DNA of 64,000 nt from Sinomonas notoginsengisoli (GTDB lineage: Bacteria > Actinomycetota > Actinomycetes > Actinomycetales > Micrococcaceae), in contig NZ_JAIZDP010000003.1 in NCBI RefSeq assembly GCF_021554725.1, forward strand, positions 124,001 through 188,000, read 5' to 3'. Position numbers and translations under genes: made by a program. Shown in pieces: positions 27,690 to 34,851 of this stretch. The stretch's first letter is position 1, and every line of letters begins with the position of its first letter. The notes below the pieces were generated by a model that was given only the letters and a program-made list of their open reading frames with translations, was not told the DNA's origin and ran no database searches.

Positions 27690-27704
27690 GTTAACGATAT
27701 ATCG
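27690..27704. promoter_or_regulatory. Candidate PadR operator/promoter
   Basis: GTTAACGATATATCG contains the perfect 10-bp palindrome CGATATATCG (27695-27704) overlapped at its left by the palindrome GTTAAC. It lies about 55 bp before the padR start in otherwise GC-rich DNA and is the obvious place for the promoter and autoregulatory site. Confidence 0.5.
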
Positions 27705-27752
27705 ATGAATGTCGGAAGGCAAGAGGCTGCCGGAGATCCTCCGGAACGCGAA

Positions 27753-27808
27753 CTGCCCTCGCTCTCATGTGCTGCCCGGATCCGGGCAGCACATGAGGGC
27801 GAGGGCAG
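27753..27808. repeat. 56-bp near-perfect palindrome (28-bp arms, no spacer)
   Basis: The left arm (27753-27780) begins CTGCCCTCGCTCTC and ends TGCTGCCCGGA; the right arm (27781-27808) is its reverse complement with one mismatch (T at 27763 against the expected C). The centre is TCCGGATCCGGA-like with no loop. It lies between the AhpD-like gene (whose transcript would run into it) and the padR promoter. In RNA it would form a very stable hairpin and could be a terminator without a T tract, isolating padR. As DNA it could extrude a cruciform. Confidence 0.85.
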
Positions 27809-27865
27809 CTGTTCAGGGATGGAGGGTGCTCGGGAAGCCCGATGGGCCCATGGTGGACTGGGGCG

Positions 27866-28339
27866 CTACGGCTGAACCTTGTGCCGGCTCACGATCGAGA
27901 CCCGGTTGAACGCATTCATGGTCACGGCCGCCCAGCACAGGGCGGAGAACCGGGCGTCCCCGAGCTCGGCCCGGGCGCCGGCCAACGTCTCGAGGCGCGC
28001 CTCATCGTCCGGGAGGAGCGTGACGGCCTCGGCGACGTCGAGCGCCGCGCGCTCGAGCACCGAGAAGAGGCCGGCCTCGCGCCACGCCGCGAGCACGTGG
28101 AGCTTCCGCTCAGGCACGCCCGCCTCGACCGCGAGCCTGCCGTGCAGGTCGAGGCAGAACGCGCAGCCGTTGATCTGGGAGATCCGCACCGCGGCGAGTT
28201 CGACGACGGCGCGCGGCAGGCCGGCGTCGTCGGTCGCCTTGCGCACCGCGAGGGCGAGTCCGTTGAGCGCCTTCCACGCCGCGGGATTGGCCTTGTCCAG
28301 GTAGAAGGAGGGCTCGTCAGGGTCGGGCACGTGGGTCAT
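27866..28339 (-). CDS. Carboxymuconolactone decarboxylase/AhpD-like protein
   Basis: The protein has 157 residues. The AhpD core has the CxxC-x3-H motif in INGCAFCLDLHGRLA, preceded by the helix VVELAAVRISQ. This makes it an alkylhydroperoxidase-like thiol-disulfide protein (YnjA/AhpD group) rather than a true 4-carboxymuconolactone decarboxylase, because the CxxC motif is the redox form. It probably helps remove peroxides or alkylating species. It lies 63 nt downstream of pobA on the same strand, but a small hairpin separates them, so joint transcription is uncertain. Confidence 0.85.
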   Translation of the reverse strand: MTHVPDPDEPSFYLDKANPAAWKALNGLALAVRKATDDAGLPRAVVELAAVRISQINGCAFCLDLHGRLAVEAGVPERKLHVLAAWREAGLFSVLERAALDVAEAVTLLPDDEARLETLAGARAELGDARFSALCWAAVTMNAFNRVSIVSRHKVQP

Positions 28340-28350
28340 GGATCCATCAT

Positions 28351-28371
28351 GCCGGGCGCCAGGCTCCCGGC
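28351..28371 (-). terminator. Possible hairpin between pobA and the AhpD-like gene
   Basis: The inverted repeat GCCGGG / CCCGGC (28351-28356 and 28366-28371) with a 9-nt loop lies in the short pobA-ahpD gap. There is no T tract. It may attenuate transcription from pobA. Confidence 0.3.
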
Positions 28372-28402
28372 GCGGACGCCGCCCCAGAGTAGGGGCCAGC
28401 TG

Positions 28403-29593
28403 CTACTTGGTCTGCCACCCCGTGTAGCACTCGGCGATGTAGGCCCGGCCGCGCTCGGACTCCAGCAGCGAGCGGAGCTCGCCGAGCTGCCGGGCGCGGA
28501 AGAACTCGTGGTTGCTCTCGGTCGGGACGGTGTGCAGGAGCGTGGTCATCCAGTACGAGAAGTACTGCGCCTTCCACACGCGGTCCAGGGCACGCTCGGA
28601 GTACGTGTCCAGCAGAGCCGAGGAGCCGGACTTGAAGTACGAGTCGAGGGACTCGAACAGGAGCGCCACATCGTGCAGCGCGAGGTTGAGGCCCTTGGCG
28701 CCCGTGGGCGGGACGGTGTGGGCGGCGTCGCCGGCGAGGAACAGGTTGCCGTGCCGCATCGGCGCCTGCACGAACGAGCGGAAGGGCAGCACCACCTTGT
28801 CGGTGACCGGCCCCTCCTTGAGCTCGAACCCGTTGCCGTTGACCCGCAGGCGCAGCTGCTCCCAGATCTGCTCGTCGGTCCAGTCATCGGGGTTGGTCGT
28901 GGGGTCGCACTGGAAGTACATCCGCTGCATCGTGTCGGTGCGCTGCGAGATGAGCGCGAAGCCGTGGGCCGAGTTGGCGTAGATGAGCTCGGGGGCGCTG
29001 CGGGGGGCGTCCGTGAGGATGCCGAACCACGCGAACGGGTATTCGTTGAAGTAGGTCTTGCGGTTGGCCTCGGGGACGTGGCGGCGGCACTGCGAACGGG
29101 AGCCGTCCGAGCCCACGAGGATCTCGGCCTGCAGCTCGAAGTCGCGGCCCTCCGAATCCGTGAAGCGGACCTTGGGCCTGCCGAGGACGTCCTCGATCTC
29201 GGTGTTGGAGCACGAGTAGCGCACGTCGCCGCCGTCGGCCTCACGGCGGGCAGCAAGGTCGTCGAACACGTCGTTCTGGGGGTACAGCCACACCGACTGG
29301 CCCACGAGGCCCTTGAAGTCGATGCGGTGGCCCTCGCCGTTGACCCGGAACTCGGTGCCCTCGTGCTCGTGGCCGTTGCGGAGCACGTTGTCCACACCGG
29401 AGTTGACGAGCAGGTCCACGGAGCCGGCCTCGAGGATGCCCGCGCGGATCGTCGCCGAGATGTCCGCGCGGGAGCGGATCTCCACCACCGTATTGTCGAT
29501 CCCGGCCTGCGAGAGCAGGTGGGAGAGCATGAGGCCCGCCGGCCCGGCTCCCATGATGGCCACCTGGGTGGTGATGACGGTGCGATCGCCCAT
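28403..29593 (-). CDS. pobA: 4-Hydroxybenzoate 3-monooxygenase
   Basis: The protein has 396 residues, the usual size. It has the FAD motif VAIMGAGPAGLMLSHLL (about 11-27), the DG motif LVGSDGSRSQCR and the second FAD motif LFLAGDAAHTVPPTGAKGLNLALHDV. The substrate-site stretch FAWFGILTDAPRSAPELIYANSAHGFAL matches PobA closely. It hydroxylates 4-hydroxybenzoate to protocatechuate with NAD(P)H and O2. The product is the substrate of the 4,5-cleavage operon at 46-53 kb. AAAGGAA precedes the ATG. The IclR regulator lies immediately upstream, and an operator-like palindrome sits in the promoter gap. Confidence 0.95.
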   Translation of the reverse strand: MGDRTVITTQVAIMGAGPAGLMLSHLLSQAGIDNTVVEIRSRADISATIRAGILEAGSVDLLVNSGVDNVLRNGHEHEGTEFRVNGEGHRIDFKGLVGQSVWLYPQNDVFDDLAARREADGGDVRYSCSNTEIEDVLGRPKVRFTDSEGRDFELQAEILVGSDGSRSQCRRHVPEANRKTYFNEYPFAWFGILTDAPRSAPELIYANSAHGFALISQRTDTMQRMYFQCDPTTNPDDWTDEQIWEQLRLRVNGNGFELKEGPVTDKVVLPFRSFVQAPMRHGNLFLAGDAAHTVPPTGAKGLNLALHDVALLFESLDSYFKSGSSALLDTYSERALDRVWKAQYFSYWMTTLLHTVPTESNHEFFRARQLGELRSLLESERGRAYIAECYTGWQTK

Positions 29594-29689
29594 GATCGTT
29601 CCTTTCGGGGGTTCTGGGCCGTGCGGGATCCGCAGCGGCGAAGCGTCTGCATCGAGTGTGACGCGGCTCGCTCCGAGGGCGAACCCCAA

Positions 29690-29704
29690 TTCCGTTGATC
29701 GGAA
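29690..29704. promoter_or_regulatory. Candidate IclR operator upstream of pobA
   Basis: TTCCG-TTGAT-CGGAA is a 15-bp perfect inverted repeat about 97 bp before the pobA start, in the 166-nt gap behind the IclR-type regulator. Its size and symmetry suit an IclR-family dimer. A partially matching copy lies at 30549 before the transporter. Confidence 0.5.
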
Positions 29705-29759
29705 CGGCGAGGGAGTGAATCGAGAGCTGCACTCCCGGCGTCGTGCGCCCGAGAGGGGC

Positions 29760-30509
29760 CTACTCCCCCGGCGCCCCGAGCTGCCGTCCGATTCCCCGTG
29801 CGGCGGTCTTGAGCGCGGGCACCAGCTGCTGTATCCGCACCTCCGCGAGAGGCACGACGACGCCGATCGCCGCCACCGCGAGCCGCTGCCGGTCATGGAT
29901 GGGTACGGCGATCCCCCAGGTGTCCGGATCCACCACGCCCGCAAGCTCCGCGTACCCGTGGGTCGAGGCCGCGGCGAGAATCTGGCGGACGTGCTCGGTG
30001 GTCGCCTTGCCCGTGGGGTCGCGGAACCGGGCGAGGTACGCGGCCTGGACGTGCGGGGGCTGCGCGGACATGAGCGCCACGCCGGCCGAGGAGACGTGCA
30101 CAGGCATGCGCCCGGCGACCTTGGCCCGGTTGGCCACCGAACCACGCCGCGAGAGGCGCTCGACGAACAGCACGTCGTCGCCCTGGAGCACCGCGAGATT
30201 CACGTTCTGATTGAGCACCTGGTGGATGTCGTCCATGAACGGCAGGGCGGCCTGGCGCAGCACGAGCGTGGGCGAATTCCGGTTCACCAGTTCCCACAGC
30301 CGCAGGCCCAGCTGCACCTTCCCGCCCGGCGCCTGCTCGAGGAGGCGGTGCTCCGCGAGTTGCTTGACGAGCCGGTGCGCGCTCGTGAGCGGCAGTCCCG
30401 CACGCGCTGCGAGCTCCCCGAGCGGCAGCGAGCTGACACCTTCCGGAAAGGCCTCGAGGATCCGCACCACTCTGTCCACGACGGAGTCGCCGGATATCGA
30501 ATTCGCCAT
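29760..30509 (-). CDS. IclR-family regulator (PobR/PcaR-like)
   Basis: The protein has 249 residues. The N-terminal winged helix is SVVDRVVRILEAFPEGVSSLPLGELAARAGLPLTSAHRLVKQLAEHRLLEQ (about 9-60); the C-terminal effector domain includes RMPVHVSSAGVALMSAQP and the usual GIAVPI strand. It is flanked by pobA downstream on the same strand and a divergent aromatic-acid transporter, so it most likely senses 4-hydroxybenzoate or protocatechuate and controls both. Activator and repressor members exist in this family. Confidence 0.87.
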   Translation of the reverse strand: MANSISGDSVVDRVVRILEAFPEGVSSLPLGELAARAGLPLTSAHRLVKQLAEHRLLEQAPGGKVQLGLRLWELVNRNSPTLVLRQAALPFMDDIHQVLNQNVNLAVLQGDDVLFVERLSRRGSVANRAKVAGRMPVHVSSAGVALMSAQPPHVQAAYLARFRDPTGKATTEHVRQILAAASTHGYAELAGVVDPDTWGIAVPIHDRQRLAVAAIGVVVPLAEVRIQQLVPALKTAARGIGRQLGAPGE

Positions 30510-30548
30510 TCCCGCTCCCCCTTGTATGACGTCCGCAACAGCCGCAGA

Positions 30549-30563
30549 TTCCGTTCAATGGTC
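30549..30563. promoter_or_regulatory. Second, degenerate IclR-site copy before the MFS gene
   Basis: TTCCGTTCAATGGTC shares its left half and ten of the first thirteen bases with the perfect site at 29690-29704. It lies between the regulator and the divergent transporter, where a shared operator is expected. Confidence 0.35.
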
Positions 30564-30633
30564 TCACGTGTCAGAGGCCACGACGATCGGTGATACAACT
30601 CTCAGGTCCCCGAAACACACCGCGAGGTTCTCC

Positions 30634-31947
30634 ATGTCCACAACCCTTCCCGCAACGACCCGCGCCTCCGCGCGTTCCTCATGGCCCGTGTGGCTCTGCT
30701 GGTTCGCGATGGTCCTGGACGGCTTCGACCTCGTGGTCCTCGGGGCCGTGATCCCCACTCTCCTGAAGACCCACGAGATTGGCTTCGACCCCGTCGGCGC
30801 GACCCTCGCGGCGACCATCTCGCTCGTGGGCGTGGGCCTCGGGGCGCTGTTCATCGCGCCGCTCTCGGACCGGTTCGGCCGGCGACGGCTGCTCATCGCG
30901 TGCGTCGCGTGGTTCTCGGTCTTCACTCTGGCCGTGGTCGTGGCACCCAATGTCGCGCTGTTCAGCACGTTCCGCCTGCTCGCGGGGCTCGGCCTCGGCG
31001 CGTGCCTCCCTGCTGCGCTCGCGTACATCAACGACTACGCGAAGGCCGGCTCCGGCGCCTCCAACACCACGCGCACCATGACCGGCTACCACGCAGGCGC
31101 CGTCGCCACCGCGTTCCTCGCGCTGCTCATCATGCCGAACTGGCGCGCCATGTTCATTGCCGGCGGCGCGGCAGGCCTCGTTCTCATCCCGTTCCTGTGG
31201 GCCAAGCTCCCCGAGTCGCTGCCCTCTGCCGCGGGCACCGCCGCCGGTTCCGCGCACGGTTCCGCGCACGACGGCGGCGACTCGCCGGCGTCGTCCACCT
31301 CGCCGTCCAACCCGGCCGGCTCGGGAACGAACGCCGCGCCCGGCGAGAAGCACGGCATCCGTGCGCTGCTGCAGAAGCCGTACCCCGTGGTGGCGGTGGG
31401 GATCGCGGTGGCGTCGTTCATGGGCCTGCTGCTCGTGTACGGGCTCAACACATGGCTGCCCACGCTCATGGCCGAGGCCGGCTACTCGCTGAGCTCGTCG
31501 CTGACCCTGCTGCTCGTGCTCAACGTCGGCGCGGTGGCGGGGCTCATCCTCGCCGGGTGGCTCGCGGACAGGCACGGCGCCAAGCGCGTGGTGCTGCTCT
31601 GGTTCGGGCTATCGGCGGTACTCCTGGCAGCGCTGAGCATCAAGATGCAGAACGAGCTCCTGCTCAATGCCGCGGTGTTCGTCACCGGCGTGTTCGTGTT
31701 CAGCGCCCAGGTGCTCGTGTACGCATGGGTCTCCCAGCTCTTCCCGGCCAACCTGCGCGGGACGGCGCTCGGCTTCTCCGCTGGCGTGGGCCGCATCGGC
31801 GCGATCCTCGGCCCGGCGGTGACCGGCACGCTCGTGACGCTCAATATCGCCTACCCGTGGGGCTTCTATGTGTTCGCCGCTGCGGCGGTGCTGGCTGTGC
31901 TCGCACTCGTGGCCGTGCCGCACGTGGTGGCTGGGAAGGACCTGTAG
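30634..31947 (+). CDS. MFS aromatic acid:H+ symporter (PcaK/BenK type)
   Basis: This 437-residue transporter has twelve predicted helices. The AAHS-subfamily motif is visible in helix 1 (FAMVLDGFDLVVLGAVIPTL, with the DGxD signature), and the loop 2-3 motif is GALFIAPLSDRFGRRRLLI. A long hydrophilic central loop (about residues 205-245), rich in Ala, Ser and Gly, is longer than in PcaK. It probably imports 4-hydroxybenzoate and/or protocatechuate by proton symport. It diverges from the IclR regulator and is followed by a bidirectional terminator. Confidence 0.88.
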   Translation: MSTTLPATTRASARSSWPVWLCWFAMVLDGFDLVVLGAVIPTLLKTHEIGFDPVGATLAATISLVGVGLGALFIAPLSDRFGRRRLLIACVAWFSVFTLAVVVAPNVALFSTFRLLAGLGLGACLPAALAYINDYAKAGSGASNTTRTMTGYHAGAVATAFLALLIMPNWRAMFIAGGAAGLVLIPFLWAKLPESLPSAAGTAAGSAHGSAHDGGDSPASSTSPSNPAGSGTNAAPGEKHGIRALLQKPYPVVAVGIAVASFMGLLLVYGLNTWLPTLMAEAGYSLSSSLTLLLVLNVGAVAGLILAGWLADRHGAKRVVLLWFGLSAVLLAALSIKMQNELLLNAAVFVTGVFVFSAQVLVYAWVSQLFPANLRGTALGFSAGVGRIGAILGPAVTGTLVTLNIAYPWGFYVFAAAAVLAVLALVAVPHVVAGKDL

Positions 31948-31956
31948 GCGCGTCCT

Positions 31957-32022
31957 GTCAAGCACAACTCACGCCGCTGGTAGGCCGTTTCCGGGCCCAA
32001 GCGCGCGTGGGTTGTGCCTGAC
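31957..32022. terminator. Bidirectional terminator-like inverted repeat
   Basis: Arms 31957-31974 (GTCAAGCACAACTCACGC) and 32005-32022 pair over 18 bp with two mismatches, around a 30-nt GC-rich loop. It lies exactly between the stops of the convergent MFS and TDT genes, which supports a terminator for both strands. Confidence 0.6.
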
Positions 32023-32028
32023 GGAACG

Positions 32029-33102
32029 TCAATCCCTGACGCGCGTCCGCACGAGCGTGGCCCACAGATGCCAGAGCATTCCGCCAAAGGTGAGAAGGAA
32101 CGCCGCGACCGCGACCCACAGCTCTGCTCGGCCGATGAATGCGACGATCGGCAGGTGGTCCGTGCGGCCCAGATAGATCCCGGCCACCGCGTACATGCCG
32201 AGGGGGAAGATGACGCTCCACAGGCCGGGCTCGTAGGCCAGCGGCACGTAGTGGACGACATGCCGCCACCACCCCGCCGCGAGCAGCACGGGGAACAGCC
32301 ATGAGGCGAAGGACCAGAACACCACGGAGGAGCCGGCCACGAGCCCGCGGGTCGCGTCGACCATCGGCGCGCCGGCCATCTCCACGATCCGCGCCCCCGC
32401 GAGCACGCTGATGGCCATGGCGCCCATGGCCACGAAGTACTGCGGGCGGAGGTCCTCGGGCCGGATCGGGTAGGTCATGAGCCGGAGGGAGACGAAGATC
32501 CCCACGGCCGCGTACAGGATGAGCCCGACCGACCAGGCCACCACAGCCACGAGCGCGAGGGCCGCCCGCCAGTCCGGCCCGGCGAGGGGCTCGAGCGCCG
32601 CGGACGCGACCGCGACGGACTGGCTCGCCACGCACCAGATGAACCACGTCCCGTTGGCGTCCTTCACCACGGGGCGCTCGTCCCGTCCCAGCACGGCCGT
32701 CCACGGCACAACGTAGCCGAGCACCACCGAGGCGAGCACCGCGATGACGAGGAGCACGGCCGTCGCCTCCGGCCAACCCGCCATGCCGAGCCGCACGCCG
32801 AGCACGTCCGTCCCCGCGATGAACGTGAAGAACCCGAACGCACGCCCGGGGTCCATGAAGTCTTGCGTGATGTCCGCGCGGAACCGCACCAGGCGCACGA
32901 GGCTCAGCACCAGGATCACGGCGTAGGAGACCAGGCACACCGCCAGCAGCGCCGCCGAGAGCCAGTGGACGCCCTCGAGCTCGAGCCCCACGGAGATGAT
33001 GCCGCTGGCCATGGTGAGCGCGAAGTACCCCGGCGTCAGCGTCTGCACGGCCTCGGCAACGCGGGGGCCGAACGTCCTCGTAGCATGCGCGGCGGTGGTC
33101 AT
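32029..33102 (-). CDS. TDT-family transporter (tellurite-resistance/C4-dicarboxylate type)
   Basis: This is a 357-residue protein with about ten hydrophobic segments. LTPGYFALTMASGIISVGLELEG and FGFFTFIAGTDVLGVRLGMAG are the conserved starts of helices 1 and 3 in the TDT (TehA/Mae1/SLAC1-related) family; LRPQYFVAMGAMAISVLAGARI follows in the second half. Members are anion channels or dicarboxylate/sulfite exporters. The substrate here is unknown. The ATG at 33102 (MTTAAHATRTFG) is preferred to the GTG-type start further up because it gives the usual length. It converges on the MFS gene. Confidence 0.82.
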   Translation of the reverse strand: MTTAAHATRTFGPRVAEAVQTLTPGYFALTMASGIISVGLELEGVHWLSAALLAVCLVSYAVILVLSLVRLVRFRADITQDFMDPGRAFGFFTFIAGTDVLGVRLGMAGWPEATAVLLVIAVLASVVLGYVVPWTAVLGRDERPVVKDANGTWFIWCVASQSVAVASAALEPLAGPDWRAALALVAVVAWSVGLILYAAVGIFVSLRLMTYPIRPEDLRPQYFVAMGAMAISVLAGARIVEMAGAPMVDATRGLVAGSSVVFWSFASWLFPVLLAAGWWRHVVHYVPLAYEPGLWSVIFPLGMYAVAGIYLGRTDHLPIVAFIGRAELWVAVAAFLLTFGGMLWHLWATLVRTRVRD

Positions 33103-33131
33103 GGCTCCCAGCGTAAGTCGCCGGCCACGCC

Positions 33132-34148
33132 TCACGGCACGAGGATGACCTTGCCGATGTTGTGCCGCCCCTCCAGGTATGCGTGCGCCTCCCCCGCGGC
33201 CCCGAGCGGGAAGGAACGGTCCACGTGCGGGCGCACCCAGCCGTCCTCGACGCCCTCGAGGAGCGAGCCCATCCAGCCGCGGACCTTCTGAGCCTCGCCG
33301 AAGAGGTGCCCTACGTGCACGCCGAACACCCCGAGGTTCCGGTTCATGAGCGGGACCGGGTTGAACAGCGGCATCCGCGCCACGAGCCCGAGGAGCTTGA
33401 GCTTGCCGGGCAGCCTCGAGGAGACCGCGCCGGAGACGCTGAACATGCCGAGCCGGCCGGTAGGACGCAGCGCCCTATAGCTCTGCTTCCAGTGGCTTCC
33501 GCCGAACGGGTCGAGGATGAGCTCCGCCCCGCGTCCGCCGGTCAGGCGCATCGTCTCCGCCGCCCAGTCATTGGTCCGGTAGTCGATGGCCTCGTCGAGG
33601 CCCCGGGACGTGAGGAACTCGTGCTTGTGCGAGCTCGCGGTGCCGATCATGCGTGCGCCGATGTGCCGGCCGATGTCGATGGCGGCGAGCCCGACTCCCC
33701 CGCCGGCGTTGTGGATCAGCACGGTCTCGTCCGCGGAGAGCGAGCCCATGACCACCATGAGCTGCCAGGCCGCGAGATAGGTGACGGGCACAGCGGCCGC
33801 CTGCTCGTGGGAGAGCCCCGCGGGTTTGGCGAACGACCAATCCTCGGGCACGCACACCGTATCCGAGTATCCGCCGAAGTGGGTGACGGCGACGACGTCG
33901 CGCCCCGCCCAACGCGGGTCGGCGTCGGGCCCCACGGCGTCCACGACGCCCGAGACCTCGTACCCCACGACTGCAGGGAAGTTGGACACATCCGGGTAGA
34001 GCCCCTGCCGCGCCAGGATGTCCGCGAAGTTCACCCCGCTCGCGCGGACGCGGATGCGCAGCTCGCGTCCGCTCGGAGTGGGGTCCGGCGCGTCCCTCAG
34101 GACGATCCGGTCGGTGCCGCCGGGGGCGGTGATCACAGCCTGCCTCAT
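33132..34148 (-). CDS. Medium-chain reductase, VAT-1/quinone oxidoreductase-like
   Basis: The protein has 338 residues. The GroES-like half has RVRASGVNFADILARQGLYPDVSNFPAVVGYEVSGVVDAVG; the NADPH-binding half has TVLIHNAGGGVGLAAIDIGRHIGARMIGTASSHKHEFL. It has no zinc-site cysteines. The spacing and the stretch DWAAETMRLTGGRGAELILDPFGGSHWKQSYRALRPTGRLGMFS place it in the synaptic-vesicle VAT-1-like group of quinone reductases. The substrate is unknown. It is upstream of, and co-directional with, the TDT gene with a 29-nt gap. Confidence 0.85.
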   Translation of the reverse strand: MRQAVITAPGGTDRIVLRDAPDPTPSGRELRIRVRASGVNFADILARQGLYPDVSNFPAVVGYEVSGVVDAVGPDADPRWAGRDVVAVTHFGGYSDTVCVPEDWSFAKPAGLSHEQAAAVPVTYLAAWQLMVVMGSLSADETVLIHNAGGGVGLAAIDIGRHIGARMIGTASSHKHEFLTSRGLDEAIDYRTNDWAAETMRLTGGRGAELILDPFGGSHWKQSYRALRPTGRLGMFSVSGAVSSRLPGKLKLLGLVARMPLFNPVPLMNRNLGVFGVHVGHLFGEAQKVRGWMGSLLEGVEDGWVRPHVDRSFPLGAAGEAHAYLEGRHNIGKVILVP

Positions 34149-34227
34149 GGAAGCGGATCATAGCCCCTCAGCGGAAACACCCAGTGCCGGGTCCGCGTAG
34201 CCTTGGAGCACCGACGGAAGGACACCC

Positions 34228-34821
34228 ATGCCCGCCCAGATCATCCGCTTCGCCGAGCTCCGCCCCGAACGCTGGACGAACGGTGGAGGCACCACCGTCG
34301 AGATCGCCCGCGGCCCGGCAGGCGCGGCCGGTGCGGACTGGGACTGGCGCCTCAGCATCGCGGACGTCGAGCGGGCTGGCGACTTCTCCGAGTTTCCCGG
34401 CATGGAGCGGGTCCTCACGGTCATTGAAGGCGAGCTGCTCGTCCTGACCGTCGGCGGAGCCGAGCAAGGCCTTGAGCGCTTCCGTCCGTTCCGGTTCGAC
34501 GGCGGTGCGCCGGCGAGCGCGATTCTGCCCACCGGCTCGGTCCGCGACCTCGGCCTCATCACCCGCCGCGGCGCGTTCACGGGGTATGTCACGATCCTCG
34601 AACTCTCCAAGAAGCGCCCCCTGCCACTCGGGCCAGGCCAGCTGGGGGTTCTCCTCCACGGCCAGGCCGCGGTCCAGGCCGCGGACGCACACGACGCCGC
34701 CACTCCCCTCGCCCAGTACGACACCGTTCTCGGTGGGCCGGATGAGGGTGCCGCGCCCGAGGTGTCCGGCCGCGGGTTCCTTGCAGTCGTCTCCGTGGTC
34801 GGGGACGCCGGCGCGGCGTGA
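34228..34821 (+). CDS. HutD/Ves-family cupin protein
   Basis: The protein has 197 residues. It begins MPAQIIRFAELRPERWTNGGGTTVEIARGP and continues WRLSIADVERAGDFSEFPGMERVLTVIEGELLVL, the HutD/Ves signature of a double-stranded beta-helix fold. HutD has been proposed to restrain histidine utilisation, but no hut genes are present. It is convergent with phnE (30 nt between stops), and a second, deleted copy of the same family lies on the other side of the phosphonate cluster at 41173. The function in this setting is unknown. Confidence 0.82.
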   Translation: MPAQIIRFAELRPERWTNGGGTTVEIARGPAGAAGADWDWRLSIADVERAGDFSEFPGMERVLTVIEGELLVLTVGGAEQGLERFRPFRFDGGAPASAILPTGSVRDLGLITRRGAFTGYVTILELSKKRPLPLGPGQLGVLLHGQAAVQAADAHDAATPLAQYDTVLGGPDEGAAPEVSGRGFLAVVSVVGDAGAA

Positions 34822-34851
34822 ACCTCGTGCATCACGCGCCGCGCGTGCCGG

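Noticed and set aside
27866-28339. Calling the AhpD-like protein a beta-ketoadipate pathway decarboxylase (pcaC)
   Set aside because: The redox CxxC-x3-H motif belongs to the peroxidase-like subgroup, and no other 3,4-cleavage pca gene is in the window.
28403-29593. Alternative reading of the flavin monooxygenase as a phenol or salicylate hydroxylase
   Set aside because: Length, the substrate-pocket stretch and the adjacent IclR and aromatic-acid transporter all fit PobA better.
27842-29698. 618-codon plus-strand frame opposite pobA and the AhpD-like gene
   Set aside because: Both opposite genes are certain; the frame is a by-product of GC-rich third codon positions.
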